Assembly: GCA_025989215.1 (NCBI GenBank) | Contig: JAPDNP010000003.1 | Span: 248,001 to 312,000, forward strand | Direction: 5' to 3' | Source: Neisseriaceae bacterium JH1-16 | GTDB lineage: Bacteria > Pseudomonadota > Gammaproteobacteria > Burkholderiales > Chromobacteriaceae | DNA length: 64,000 bases | Part shown: positions 28,375 through 37,464 of the stretch, one piece after another | How the letters are laid out: each line of letters begins with the position of its first letter | How positions within the stretch are numbered: the stretch's first letter is position 1 | Translations under genes and position numbers: made by a program | Notes under the pieces: generated by a model | What the model was told of the DNA's origin: nothing | Database searches by the model: none | What the model saw: the letters and a program-made list of their open reading frames with translations, nothing else

Positions 28375-28731
28375 ATGCGTCGCCTGCTGCTGGTCGCCCT
28401 GCTCGTCTCGGCCACCCTGCCCGCACTGCCCGCCCTCGCCGCCACCCCGGCTCCGAGCCAAGCCCCCGCTGCCAAGGCCGACGTGCCGCCGCCGCCGACC
28501 GTTACCGACGACGGCACCGGTTCCGGCGCCGAGCCGGAAGTGCGCATCATCCAGAAGGGCAACGAAAAATGGGAGGAGTACCGTCTTAACGGCAAGCTGT
28601 ACATGGTCAAGGTGACCCCGGCGGTGGGTCCGGCCTATTACCTGATCGATCAAGAAGGCAATGGCCAGCTCAAGCAGGTCGACCCCAACCGGCGCATCGT
28701 TACCCCGCAGTGGGTTCTGAAGCGTTTCTGA
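28375..28731 (+). CDS. DUF2782 exported protein
   Basis: 118 residues with a signal peptide (cleavage near ALA-ATPAP), a Pro/Ala-rich linker and a conserved C-terminal block EVRIIQKGNEKWEEYRLNG, MVKVTPAVGPAYYLID and TPQWVLKRF characteristic of DUF2782. Function unknown. It is 19 bp after the LOG gene with a good AAGGA Shine-Dalgarno sequence and 11 bp before thrB, so co-transcription is likely. Confidence 0.85.
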   Translation: MRRLLLVALLVSATLPALPALAATPAPSQAPAAKADVPPPPTVTDDGTGSGAEPEVRIIQKGNEKWEEYRLNGKLYMVKVTPAVGPAYYLIDQEGNGQLKQVDPNRRIVTPQWVLKRF

Positions 28732-28742
28732 GCGGAGTCGGC

Positions 28743-29681
28743 ATGTCGGTTTACACCTCGGTATCCGAGTCGGCGCTGTCCGACTGGCTGCGCCGCTATT
28801 CGCTGGGCGAGCTGGTCGAACTCAAGGGCATTGCCGCCGGTATCACCAATACCAATTACTTCGTCACCACCACGCATGGCCGTTATGTACTGACGCTGTT
28901 CGAAGTGCTCGAACTCAAGGAACTGCCGTTCTATCTGGAGCTGATGAGCCACCTGGCGCGGCACGGCGTCGCTTGCCCGGCGCCGGTGGCCGATCACACC
29001 GACGCGTTCGCCTCGCTGCTGGAAAGCAAGCCGGCCTGTCTGGTGTCCTGCCTGCCCGGCGGCGACGTCGCCGAGCCCAGCCCGGCGCAGTGCCGCGCGC
29101 TCGGCGAGATGCTGGCGCAGATGCACCTGGCCGGCGCGACCTACCGGCACAAGATGGCCAACCCGCGCGGCCCGGACTGGTGGAGCAAGACCGCGGCGGC
29201 GCTGTACGACAAGATGCCGGCCATCGACGCGGCGATGCTGCGCGAGGAAGTGCAGTACCAGGACAGCCACCGCTTCACCCATCTGCCCAGCGGCGTGATC
29301 CACGCGGACCTGTTCAAGGACAACGTGCTGATGGACGGTGACAAGATCGCCGGTTTCATCGACTTCTACTACGCCTGCAACGATTTCCTGATCTACGACG
29401 TGGCCATCGCATTGAACGACTGGGCGCGCCAGGCCGACGACGACATCGACCCGGACCGCGCCCGCGCGCTCCTGGCCGGTTACCAGTCGGTACGGCCGTT
29501 CGACAACAACGAACTGAAGGCCTGGCCGGTCATGCTGCGCGCCGGCGCCCTGCGTTTCTGGGTGTCGCGTCTGTTAGACTTCTATCATCCGGCCGACGGC
29601 GAGCTGACCTTCACTAAAGACCCCGGCGTGTTCCAACGCCTGATCGCCCGCCACCGCGACCGCACCGACTTCTGGCTGTAA
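28743..29681 (+). CDS. thrB: Homoserine kinase, APH-fold (ThrB type II)
   Basis: 312 residues of the aminoglycoside-phosphotransferase-like homoserine kinase used by many proteobacteria. Visible are the nucleotide-loop region GIAAGITNTNYFVTT, catalytic loop GVIHADLFKDNVLM and metal-binding GFIDFYYACNDFLIYD. It phosphorylates homoserine towards threonine. I chose ATG 28743, 11 bp after the previous stop; a longer frame would overlap that gene. It is followed by a terminator built from two TTGGCCGAA motifs. Confidence 0.95.
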   Translation: MSVYTSVSESALSDWLRRYSLGELVELKGIAAGITNTNYFVTTTHGRYVLTLFEVLELKELPFYLELMSHLARHGVACPAPVADHTDAFASLLESKPACLVSCLPGGDVAEPSPAQCRALGEMLAQMHLAGATYRHKMANPRGPDWWSKTAAALYDKMPAIDAAMLREEVQYQDSHRFTHLPSGVIHADLFKDNVLMDGDKIAGFIDFYYACNDFLIYDVAIALNDWARQADDDIDPDRARALLAGYQSVRPFDNNELKAWPVMLRAGALRFWVSRLLDFYHPADGELTFTKDPGVFQRLIARHRDRTDFWL

Positions 29682-29704
29682 GCTCACCCGCTTGCCGTCC
29701 GAAC

Positions 29705-29750
29705 GCTTCGGCCAACCCTGCCCACCCGGCAAGGTTGGCCGAAGCCGTTT
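29705..29750 (+). terminator. thrB terminator formed by an inverted TTGGCCGAA pair
   Basis: GCTTCGGCCAACC (29705-29717) pairs perfectly with GGTTGGCCGAAGC (29733-29745), a 13-bp stem with a 15-nt loop, then CGTTTTAT. This is the arrangement in which inverted uptake sequences act as terminators in Neisseria. Confidence 0.8.
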
Positions 29751-29962
29751 TATCTACCCGAATTTTGAAACCGACGCGTGGAATGGGTCAGACAGTAAGC
29801 GGCAAGATTGCCAGTGGTGAGGCGCGGAAAAACCGGGTTGCACTCCTATTCGACGTGAGGTAATCGGCGCCCAGAAAGCCGCAGACATGGTCGATGGGCG
29901 CCGGCATATACCACGCCTGACTCAGATTCGGCCTGCCCCCCGAATGGCGCTTTCCCACACCC

Positions 29963-30832
29963 TCACACCCCCTCGTCGAGAAACGCCGCCAACCCCCGCG
30001 TCACCGCCTTGGCGCGGTGCATCACCCGGTACAACGAGCGGTGCAGCGCCGGCAGCGCCGCGTCGATCTCGACCAGCGTGCCGGCGGCCAGCAAGTCGGC
30101 CACCACCACCCGCGACAGACAGCTCACCCCCATCCCGGCCGCGACCAGATGCTTGATTGCCTCGGAGTGGCCGATTTCCAGCGCCACCGGCAGCGCGCCC
30201 AGCTCGGGCAGCAACAAGCGCTCGACCTCCTCACGCGTCCCCGAACCCGCCTCGCGCAAGATCCACGGCGCCTGCGCCAGTTCGGCCAAGCTCACCCGGC
30301 GACCCGCCAGCGGATGGCCAGCGCCGACAAACACCACCAGCTCGTCGTCGCGCCACGGCACCACCTGCAGCTCCGGGTGATGGCACGGCCCCTCGATAAA
30401 ACCGACGTCGACGGCGAAACTCGCCACCGCCTCCACGATGTCGCGAGTGTTCGCCACTTCCAGTTCGACCCAGGCGTCCGGGTGCGCGGCCCGAAAGCGC
30501 GCCAGCCAGGACGGCAACAGGTAGTTGGCGATGGTGGTGCTGGCGCCCAGGCGCAACGACGCCGCCGCGCCGTCGAACAGCTGCTCGACGCCATGCGCCG
30601 CATCGAGCAGCGCCCGCGCGCGCGGCAGCAGCAACCGACCGTGCTCGTTCAGCTGCAGGCGCCGGCCGACCCGGTCGAACAGGGTTACCCCCAGCCCGCT
30701 CTCCAGCGACGCCAGCGCCTGGCTCGCCGCCGACTGGGTCAGCGCCAGCAGGTCGGCGGCGCGCGTCACCGTGCCGGCATCGGCCACCGTGGTGAAGACC
30801 TCCAGCTCGCGCAAGGTCAGCCGCATCGCCAT
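29963..30832 (-). CDS. yeiE: LysR-family regulator, YeiE-like
   Basis: 289 residues starting MAMRLTLRELEVFTTV, with a GGGAGAG Shine-Dalgarno sequence. The N-terminal wHTH (AGTVTRAADLLALTQSAASQ) and the FDRVGRRLQLNEHGRLLLPR wing closely resemble E. coli YeiE. A type 2 periplasmic-binding effector domain follows. It is divergent from yeiH, as in E. coli, which strongly suggests it controls that gene; the AT-rich 156-bp intergenic region is the likely operator. Confidence 0.85.
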   Translation of the reverse strand: MAMRLTLRELEVFTTVADAGTVTRAADLLALTQSAASQALASLESGLGVTLFDRVGRRLQLNEHGRLLLPRARALLDAAHGVEQLFDGAAASLRLGASTTIANYLLPSWLARFRAAHPDAWVELEVANTRDIVEAVASFAVDVGFIEGPCHHPELQVVPWRDDELVVFVGAGHPLAGRRVSLAELAQAPWILREAGSGTREEVERLLLPELGALPVALEIGHSEAIKHLVAAGMGVSCLSRVVVADLLAAGTLVEIDAALPALHRSLYRVMHRAKAVTRGLAAFLDEGV

Positions 30833-30988
30833 TGCTACTCTCCCCGAGCCGACCGCATCGCCTTGCAGCGGGGCCGACTCAATCAATCGGTTTTACTAAT
30901 TAATTACATAGATTTTATCCGTTTTTCTACTTAGCACGCAGCGCGTATCGTTCAGCCATCGCCGAATAGATTTTTTGGGAATAAGCAT

Positions 30989-32023
30989 ATGAACACAATG
31001 CGCGAACGACTCCCCGGTCTGGCCCTGCTACTGGCGCTGGCCGTCGCCTCGCTGTACGCCGCCGACCTGCCGCTGATGCAGCATCTCGGCCTGTCGGCGC
31101 TGACCCTCGCCATCGTCGGCGGCATGCTGCTGGGCAATACCGTCTATCCGCGGCTGGCCAGCCGCAGCCACCACGGCGTGGCGTTCTCCAAGCAGACGCT
31201 GCTGCGCCTGGGCATCATCCTGTTCGGCTTCAAGCTGACCTTCCAGGACATCGCCGCGGTCGGCGTGGCCGGCATCGTCATCGACGCGCTGGTGCTGTGC
31301 AGCACCTTCTCGCTCGCCTGGTGGCTGGGCCGCAAGGTATTCGGCCTGGACGAGCAAAGCGTGATCCTGATCGGCGCCGGCAGCTCGATCTGCGGTGCGG
31401 CGGCGATCCTCGCCACCGAGCCGGTACTCAAGGCGCACGCCGAACGCGTGGCGGTGGCGGTCGCCACCGTGGTGGTGTTCGGCACGCTGGCGATGTTCGT
31501 CTACCCGCTGCTGTTCGACGCCGCCCGCCAGCTCGGCCTGATCGGCGACAACGCCTTCGCCTTCGGCATCTTCACCGGCTCGACCGTACACGAGGTGGCG
31601 CAGGTGGTGGCCGCCGGCCGCGCGGTCAGCGAGCAGGCCGCCACCAGCGCGGTGATCACCAAGATGATTCGGGTGATGATGCTGGCGCCGTTCCTGGTGA
31701 TGCTGTCGGCCTGGCTCGCCAAGCGCCACGCCGGCGACAAGGCGGAAGCCCGTCGCATCACCATCCCCTGGTTTGCACTGGGCTTCCTGGCGGTGGCGGG
31801 GCTCAACTCGCTGAGCCTGCTGCCCATCCAGCTGGTAGGTGGCTTGGTCAAGGCCGACAACCTGCTGCTGGCGATGGCGATGGGCGCGCTGGGCCTGACC
31901 ACCCACGTGTCGGCGATCCGCCAGGCCGGGCTCAAGCCGCTGGCGCTGGCGGCCATCCTGTTTGTCTACCTGATCGTCGGCGGTGGACTGATCAATCTCG
32001 GGGTCAGTGCGCTGCTGCACTAA
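30989..32023 (+). CDS. yeiH: YeiH-family putative sulfate exporter (UPF0324)
   Basis: 344 residues, about ten hydrophobic segments. Family motifs: [36 protein letters not shown], the conserved [18 protein letters not shown] and [18 protein letters not shown]. Members of this family are implicated in sulfur compound or sulfite/sulfate export. It is divergent from a yeiE-like regulator and followed by a terminator. Confidence 0.88.
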   Translation: MNTMRERLPGLALLLALAVASLYAADLPLMQHLGLSALTLAIVGGMLLGNTVYPRLASRSHHGVAFSKQTLLRLGIILFGFKLTFQDIAAVGVAGIVIDALVLCSTFSLAWWLGRKVFGLDEQSVILIGAGSSICGAAAILATEPVLKAHAERVAVAVATVVVFGTLAMFVYPLLFDAARQLGLIGDNAFAFGIFTGSTVHEVAQVVAAGRAVSEQAATSAVITKMIRVMMLAPFLVMLSAWLAKRHAGDKAEARRITIPWFALGFLAVAGLNSLSLLPIQLVGGLVKADNLLLAMAMGALGLTTHVSAIRQAGLKPLALAAILFVYLIVGGGLINLGVSALLH

Positions 32024-32049
32024 AAACCATCCTCTGTGCCCCACGCCGT

Positions 32050-32071
32050 CCGCCCCGCGCGGGCGGCTTTT
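32050..32071 (+). terminator. yeiH terminator
   Basis: CCGCCC-cgcgc-GGGCGG followed by CTTTT, 26 bp after the stop. Confidence 0.7.
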
Positions 32072-32154
32072 GCTTGGCGGGCTGGCCGAAGCGGCCATGC
32101 GCTTCTACGCTGGAGCATGGGCCGGCACCGTTCGCCCGGCCGGAGGGCTGCACC

Positions 32155-32469
32155 ATGCTACTGACCATCCGCTTCGACAACTTCCTCGGCCTCGACAGCC
32201 ATCTGGGCACCGTGCTGCAGCTGAGCGGCAACGGCCTGACCGGCCACTGGCGCCGGCTGGAGAACGGCAGCACCCACTTCCCGACCAACGGCGACTATAC
32301 CGGCGACGAGGCCGGCATCTCGCTGGCCGATACCGGCGGCCTGCGCATCGGCGAACTGATGGGCCTGACCGCCGACGAGGTCGAACAGGGCGACCACGGC
32401 GAGGCGAGCTTCAGCTACCCCAACCTGCCCGGCAGCGCCGACTGGCACGTCGAGGGCGCCGAGAGCTGA
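32155..32469 (+). CDS. Hypothetical protein, 104 aa
   Basis: The ATG follows a clear GGAGGG Shine-Dalgarno sequence. The acidic product (MLLTIRFDNFLGLDSHLGTV) has no signal peptide or membrane segment and shows no motif I recognise. An alternating hydrophobic pattern suggests a small beta-rich fold. Codon use matches neighbours. It stands between yeiH (same strand) and the converging cardiolipin synthase gene. Confidence 0.6.
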   Translation: MLLTIRFDNFLGLDSHLGTVLQLSGNGLTGHWRRLENGSTHFPTNGDYTGDEAGISLADTGGLRIGELMGLTADEVEQGDHGEASFSYPNLPGSADWHVEGAES

Positions 32470-32617
32470 ATCGGGGGAATGTCCGGCCTCGCTAGCGGGG
32501 CCAGGAGCTTGACGGGTGGTGCGGGGTTCCGGCACAAGCCAGCATTCTTAGCAGCATCAAACCCGTCGCCGCCTTAACGAACGGCGCGCCTCAGCGACGT
32601 ACTGCTCCAACGGCGTC

Positions 32618-34054
32618 CTAGAGAATGGGGGCGAACAAGCGCGCGAGGCTCATCGCCACCCGCCGCCACAAAGGCAGCCGGCCGAGTCGGGCACCGTCGA
32701 GTTGCTCGGCCAGCGCGAAATCCTTCTCCAGCATCGCCTCGACCTCGGCGGCGAAGCCGCGATCGACGGTGGCGACCATCAGCTCGAAATTGAGCCGGAA
32801 CGAGCGATTGTCGAGGTTGGCGCTGCCAATGATGGCGATCTCCTCGTCGATCAGCACCACTTTCTGATGCAGAAAGCCGGGACGGTAGGTATACATCCGG
32901 ATGCCGGCGCGCGCCGCCTCGTACGCGTACAGCCGCGATGCCAGGAACACCATGCGGTGGTCGGGCCGGCTCGGAATCAGGATTTTCACCTCCACCCCGC
33001 GCAGCAGCGCCAGCCGCAGCGCCGCCGACACCGCCTCGTCCGGCACGAAGTAGGGGCTGGTCAGCCAGATGCGCCGCTGCGCCGCATTGATCGCCTCAAC
33101 GAACAACAGCGAACCGGTCTCAAGCCTATCGGCCGGGCCGCTCGGCACCACCTGGCACAGCATCCGGCCGCCATCGGCCTTGCTCGGCCGGTGCAGCAGC
33201 GGCAGCTTGCCGGCGGCGGCGTACCAGTCCTCGGCGAAGCTCAGCTGCAGGATCGCCGCCGCCGGGCCGGCCAGCTCGATATGGGTATCGCGCCACGGCG
33301 CCAGCGGCGGCTTCAGCCCCAGGTATTCGTTGCCGACGTTATGGCCGCCGACATAGGCGGTCGCGCCGTCGATCACTACCAGCTTGCGGTGGTTGCGGAA
33401 ATTCACCTGGAAGCGGTTGACGAAGCGGCGCGTCACCGCGAACGCCTGCACCTCCACGCCCCCCTGACTGAGCCGCTCGAGATAAGCCGGCGGCAGCGCA
33501 TGGCAGCCGATGCTGTCGTAGAGGAAATACACGTGCAGCCCCTCGGCGGCGCGCTCCAGCAGCACCTGCTGCAAGGCCTGGCCCAGGGTGTCGTCGTGCA
33601 CGATGAAGAACTGCACGATCACGCTGTGCCGCGCAGCGGCGATGGCGGCGAGGATCGTCGTGAATGTCGCCTCGCCGTTGACCAGCAGCCGCACCCGGTT
33701 GTGACCGGTAGTCGGCGATCTGGCCAGCCGCGACAGGGTGCGGATGCACGGCTGCTTCGCCTCCACCGCCAGCTCGGCGGTGACCGCCTCCAGCGACGGC
33801 CAGCCGTTTCGGCCAACCTGGCGGTACATCTCCTCGATCACGTAGCGCCGCGCGGTCACGTAGTCGGCAAAGCGGCGCCGCCCCAGGAACAGATAGGGCA
33901 GCAGCGTCAGATACGGCATCATCACCAGCGCCACCACCCAGGCGACCGCGCCTTGCGAAGTGCGCACGGTCAGCGCCGCGTGGATCGCCGCGACCAGGCC
34001 GGTCAGGTGCAATACCAGCAGGATCAGACTGTAATCGAGCAGACCAAGATGCAT
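32618..34054 (-). CDS. cls: Cardiolipin synthase (ClsA-type phospholipase D family)
   Basis: 478 residues: two N-terminal hydrophobic helices (about 8-28 and 37-57), then two phospholipase D HKD motifs, NHRKLVVID (His222, Lys224, Asp229) and LHQKVVLIDEEIAIIGSANL near residue 400. It condenses two phosphatidylglycerols into cardiolipin at the inner membrane. Length and twin TM anchor fit ClsA rather than ClsB/C. A terminator separates it from the cstA-ybdD genes upstream. Confidence 0.93.
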   Translation of the reverse strand: MHLGLLDYSLILLVLHLTGLVAAIHAALTVRTSQGAVAWVVALVMMPYLTLLPYLFLGRRRFADYVTARRYVIEEMYRQVGRNGWPSLEAVTAELAVEAKQPCIRTLSRLARSPTTGHNRVRLLVNGEATFTTILAAIAAARHSVIVQFFIVHDDTLGQALQQVLLERAAEGLHVYFLYDSIGCHALPPAYLERLSQGGVEVQAFAVTRRFVNRFQVNFRNHRKLVVIDGATAYVGGHNVGNEYLGLKPPLAPWRDTHIELAGPAAAILQLSFAEDWYAAAGKLPLLHRPSKADGGRMLCQVVPSGPADRLETGSLLFVEAINAAQRRIWLTSPYFVPDEAVSAALRLALLRGVEVKILIPSRPDHRMVFLASRLYAYEAARAGIRMYTYRPGFLHQKVVLIDEEIAIIGSANLDNRSFRLNFELMVATVDRGFAAEVEAMLEKDFALAEQLDGARLGRLPLWRRVAMSLARLFAPIL

Positions 34055-34116
34055 GGCGTTTCATCGGCGTTAAGGACAGCGTAGTTCGATTGTATGCACA
34101 GCCGCGCGCACAAAAC

Positions 34117-34144
34117 AAAACCGCCCGGGTTCACCGGGCGGTTT
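34117..34144 (-). terminator. Terminator of cstA-ybdD
   Basis: Minus strand AAACCGCCCGG-tgaac-CCGGGCGGTTTT followed by GTTTTG, about 30 bp after the ybdD stop. Confidence 0.85.
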
Positions 34145-34173
34145 GCACTGCATTCAAAAGTCGGCCGAACGGC

Positions 34174-34365
34174 CTAGCACGGGCAACGGCCGTTGCCCTT
34201 GCCGAAGCGCGCTTCCTGGCAGGCGCGGAAGAACTCGTCGCGCGTCATCACCGGCGCATCCGGGTTGTAGCGACGACGCCGCGCCACATAGGTGTCGTAG
34301 TCCTTCACCCCCACCATCAGCCGGGCGGTCTGCACCGCCTGGCGCATCAGCTTAAGCACGGCCAC
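34174..34365 (-). CDS. YbdD/YjiX family protein (DUF466)
   Basis: 63 residues with the family pattern VGVKDYDTYVARRRRYNPD, PVMTRDEFFRACQEARFG and a C-terminal RCPC. YbdD-like proteins are required partners of CstA/BtsT pyruvate transporters in E. coli. The start overlaps the 3' end of cstA by 14 bp, which supports joint expression and function. Confidence 0.9.
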   Translation of the reverse strand: MAVLKLMRQAVQTARLMVGVKDYDTYVARRRRYNPDAPVMTRDEFFRACQEARFGKGNGRCPC

Positions 34366-36418
34366 CCTCCTCGCGGTACACCGCCGGCACTTCTTTGACG
34401 GTAGGCCAGCGCACCGCCAGCGCCTGACGCGCCACGCGCAGCGCGAACAGCGCCATCGCGACCACCACCGCCATGAACAGCCCGATCAGTACCGCATCGA
34501 CGTAATCGTTGAAGATGATGCGCTGCATCTCGACCAAGGTCTTGGCCGGCGCCAGCACCTGGCCCTGAGCGTAGGCGACCGAGAACTTGTCGGCGTGCGC
34601 GAGGAAACTGATCTTCGGGCTGGCCGAGAACAGCTTCTGCCACCCGGCGTATAGCGTCACCAGCAGCAGGCCCAGCGCCGGCACCAGCGTCACCCAGACG
34701 TAGCGCACCTTCTGCATCTTCACCATCACCACGGTGGCGAGCAGCAGCGCGATGCCGGCCAGCATCTGGTTGGCGATGCCGAACAGCGGCCACAGCGTGT
34801 TGATGCCGCCCAACGGATCGACCACGCCCTGGTAGAGGAAGTAGCCCCAGCTCGCCACCGCAAGACCGGTCGCCAGCAGGTTGGCGGTCAGCGACTCGGT
34901 ATTGGCCAGCGGCTTGACGAAGGTGCCCAGCAAGTCCTGGAACATGAAACGCAGCGCGCGGGTACCGGCATCGACCGCGGTCAGGATGAACAGCGCTTCG
35001 AACAGGATGGCGAAGTGGTACCAGAACGCCATCATCGCCTTGCCGCCGATCACCTGGTGCAGGATGTGTGCCATGCCCACCGCCAAGGTCGGCGCGCCGC
35101 CGGCACGCGACAGGATGGTGGTCTCGCCGACGTCACGCGCCACCTGTTGCAGCGCTTCCGGGGTCACCACGAAGCCCCAGCTGGAAATCACCTGGCTGGC
35201 TTCCTGAACGGTGTGGCCGACCACCGCGGCCGGGCTGTTCATCGCGAAGTACACGCCCGGGTCGATCACGCTGGCGGCGATCAGCGCCATGATCGCGACG
35301 AACGACTCCATCAGCATCGCGCCGTAGCCGATCGGACGGATGTGCAGCTCGTTCTCGACCATCTTCGGCGTGGTGCCCGACGACACCAGCGCGTGGAAGC
35401 CCGACACCGCGCCGCAGGCGATGGTGATGAACAGGAACGGGAACAGGCTGCCGGAGAACACTGGGCCTGAGCCGTCGATGAAGCGGGTCACCGCCGGCAT
35501 TTCCAGGTTCGGCAGCACCACCACGATGCCGACCGCCAGGCCGACGATGGTGCCGATCTTCAGGAAGGTCGACAGGTAGTCGCGCGGCGCCAGCAGCAGC
35601 CACACCGGCAGCACCGAGGCGACGAAACCGTAGCCGATCAGCGCCCAGGCAAGCGCCGTGCCGCTATAGGTGAACAGCGGTGCGATGTCCGGGTTGGCGG
35701 CGACCTTGCCGCCGTAGACGATCGCCAGCATCAGCAGGATGAAGCCGATCACCGACACCTCGCCGATCTTGCCCGGCCTGACGAAGCGGGTGTACACGCC
35801 CATCATCAGCGCGATCGGGATGGTCATCGCGATGGTGAACGTGCCCCACGGGCTGCCTACCAGCGCCTTCACCACCACCAACGCCAGCACGGCCAGAATG
35901 ATCACCATGATCATCAGCACGCCGATCGAGGTGACCAGACCGGCGACCGGGCCGAGCTCGGAACGCACCATGTCGCCCAGCGACTTGCCGTCGCGGCGGG
36001 TCGACATGAACAGCACCATCATGTCCTGCACCGCCCCGGCGAACACCACGCCGACCAGGATCCACAGCGTGCCCGGCAGATAGCCCATCTGCGCGGCCAG
36101 CACCGGGCCGACCAGGGGGCCGGCGCCGGCGATCGCGGCGAAATGGTGGCCGAACAGCACGCTCTTGTTGGTCGGCACATAGTCGAGGCCGTCGTTGTGA
36201 CGCTCGGCCGGGGTCAGCCGCTTGCCGTTGAGCTCCAGCACCGTCTCGGCGATGAAGCGGCTATAGAAACGATAGGCGATCAAGTACACCGACACCGCGG
36301 CCACCACCAGCCACACCGCGTTGACCGTCTCACCGCGCTTGAGCGCGAGCACACCGAAGGCGATGGCACCGGCCAGGGCGACCACCAGCCAGAGCAGCCA
36401 GTTCTTCCGTTGATTCAT
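34352..36418 (-). CDS. cstA: Carbon-starvation protein CstA (pyruvate/peptide transporter)
   Basis: 688 residues and about 16-18 hydrophobic segments. CstA hallmarks: VPTNKSVLFGHHFAAIAGAG, GPVLAAQMGYLPGTLWILVG, GAVQDMMVLFMSTRRDGKSL, SSGTTPKMVENELHIRPIGY and LFILTAVDAGTRALRFMFQD. CstA is a pyruvate (and possibly peptide) importer induced by carbon limitation. It is divergent from an rstAB-like two-component system across a 199-bp region with an RstA-box-like sequence. Confidence 0.93.
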   Translation of the reverse strand: MNQRKNWLLWLVVALAGAIAFGVLALKRGETVNAVWLVVAAVSVYLIAYRFYSRFIAETVLELNGKRLTPAERHNDGLDYVPTNKSVLFGHHFAAIAGAGPLVGPVLAAQMGYLPGTLWILVGVVFAGAVQDMMVLFMSTRRDGKSLGDMVRSELGPVAGLVTSIGVLMIMVIILAVLALVVVKALVGSPWGTFTIAMTIPIALMMGVYTRFVRPGKIGEVSVIGFILLMLAIVYGGKVAANPDIAPLFTYSGTALAWALIGYGFVASVLPVWLLLAPRDYLSTFLKIGTIVGLAVGIVVVLPNLEMPAVTRFIDGSGPVFSGSLFPFLFITIACGAVSGFHALVSSGTTPKMVENELHIRPIGYGAMLMESFVAIMALIAASVIDPGVYFAMNSPAAVVGHTVQEASQVISSWGFVVTPEALQQVARDVGETTILSRAGGAPTLAVGMAHILHQVIGGKAMMAFWYHFAILFEALFILTAVDAGTRALRFMFQDLLGTFVKPLANTESLTANLLATGLAVASWGYFLYQGVVDPLGGINTLWPLFGIANQMLAGIALLLATVVMVKMQKVRYVWVTLVPALGLLLVTLYAGWQKLFSASPKISFLAHADKFSVAYAQGQVLAPAKTLVEMQRIIFNDYVDAVLIGLFMAVVVAMALFALRVARQALAVRWPTVKEVPAVYREEGGRA

Positions 36419-36492
36419 GAATATCCTCTTAGATCTTCTCTGCGGGGCGATGATTCGTACGGCCTGCGGCAAGGCTTTAGACCGTTGGAATC

Positions 36493-36510
36493 TTGTAACG
36501 GATTGTTACT
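36493..36510. promoter_or_regulatory. RstA-box-like inverted repeat between cstA and rstA
   Basis: GTAAC-N5-GTTAC. On the minus strand AACAATCCGTTACA agrees with 9 of 12 fixed positions of the E. coli RstA consensus TACATNTNGTTACA. It is placed to act on cstA, rstA, or both. Confidence 0.45.
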
Positions 36511-36617
36511 ACGCAGCGATGACATAAACAAGAGATCCCGCGACCTATTTATAGCTCGAAGCGACGCTTTCCCGACAGCGCGTTACCATTACGGGGTTGC
36601 CAGCAGGGAATTTCACC

Positions 36618-37319
36618 ATGAACCAACAAATTTTTCTGGTCGAGGATGACGAACGACTAGCCGAACTGGTGTCGGCCTACCTCACCAAGCACGGCTACGG
36701 CGTCACCGTGCACCCGCGCGGCGACACCGCCGAGGCGGCGATCCTCGACGCCAAACCCGAGCTGGTGATTCTGGACGTAATGCTGCCGGGCAAGGACGGC
36801 TTCGAGGTCTGCAAGGGCCTGCGCTCTCACTATGCCGGGCTGATCCTGATGATGACCGCGCGCGACGACGAAATCGACGAGATTCTCGGCCTGGAGCTGG
36901 GCGCCGACGACTACCTGGCCAAGCCGGTCGAGCCGCGCCGGCTCTTGGCGCGGGTGCGCGCACTGTTGCGCCGCACCGGCGAGCACGAGGGCGCACCGAG
37001 CGACGGCACCACGCTGAGCTTCGGCCGCTTCTCCATCAGCCAGGCCACCCGTGAGGCGACGCTCGATCACGCGCCGATCGAGCTGACCACCGCCGAATTC
37101 GATCTGCTGTGGCTGTTGGCGAGCCAGGCAGGCCTGGTGCTGTCGCGCGACGACATCATGAACGCGCTGCGCGGCATCGGTTTCGACGGCCTCGACCGTT
37201 CGATCGACGCGCGCATCTCGCGGCTGCGCAAGAAGCTCGATGACAATCCGGACAGCCCGACCCGCATCAAGACGGTGCGCGGCAAGGGCTATCTGTTCAG
37301 CAAGAGCGACTGGGAATAA
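36618..37319 (+). CDS. rstA: Response regulator RstA-like (OmpR family)
   Basis: 233 residues: receiver domain (acidic pocket FLVEDDE, phospho-Asp53 in LVILDVMLPGKDG, Lys in DDYLAKP) and OmpR-type wHTH (ELTTAEFDLLWLLASQAG, DGLDRSIDARISRLRKKL, RIKTVRGKGYLFS...WE). Similarity to E. coli RstA is strong in the GFDGLDRS and C-terminal stretches. The ATG is preceded by AGGGAA. The sensor gene follows after a family 2 repeat. Confidence 0.88.
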   Translation: MNQQIFLVEDDERLAELVSAYLTKHGYGVTVHPRGDTAEAAILDAKPELVILDVMLPGKDGFEVCKGLRSHYAGLILMMTARDDEIDEILGLELGADDYLAKPVEPRRLLARVRALLRRTGEHEGAPSDGTTLSFGRFSISQATREATLDHAPIELTTAEFDLLWLLASQAGLVLSRDDIMNALRGIGFDGLDRSIDARISRLRKKLDDNPDSPTRIKTVRGKGYLFSKSDWE

Positions 37320-37329
37320 CTCGACTCCC

Positions 37330-37420
37330 CCTCCTGGCGTTGTCGCGCTGCCTTGCCGTACGTTTTGTGCGGTCTTCGGCAGCGCTCCTAGCTAGGACCG
37401 CTTCGCTGGGCTTTGTTAGC
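37330..37420 (-). repeat. TIR element family 2, copy 3, between rstA and rstB
   Basis: In inverse orientation to the copy at 44998: CTCCTGGCGTTGTCGCGCTG, CCTTGCCGTACG, CTTCGGCAGCGC and the intact end GGGCTTTGTTAGC. It is inserted in the leader between regulator and sensor genes and leaves both intact. Confidence 0.65.
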
Positions 37421-37464
37421 CGCTCTTTGCCTTTGAACTCCAACATGACTCGACCGCCCGCCCC

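Noticed and set aside
29760-29962. Noncoding stretch between thrB and yeiE with a GGCGCCC...GGGCGCC inverted repeat
   Set aside because: The stem is short with a 23-nt loop, has no T-run and no second copy in the window, so I call no element.
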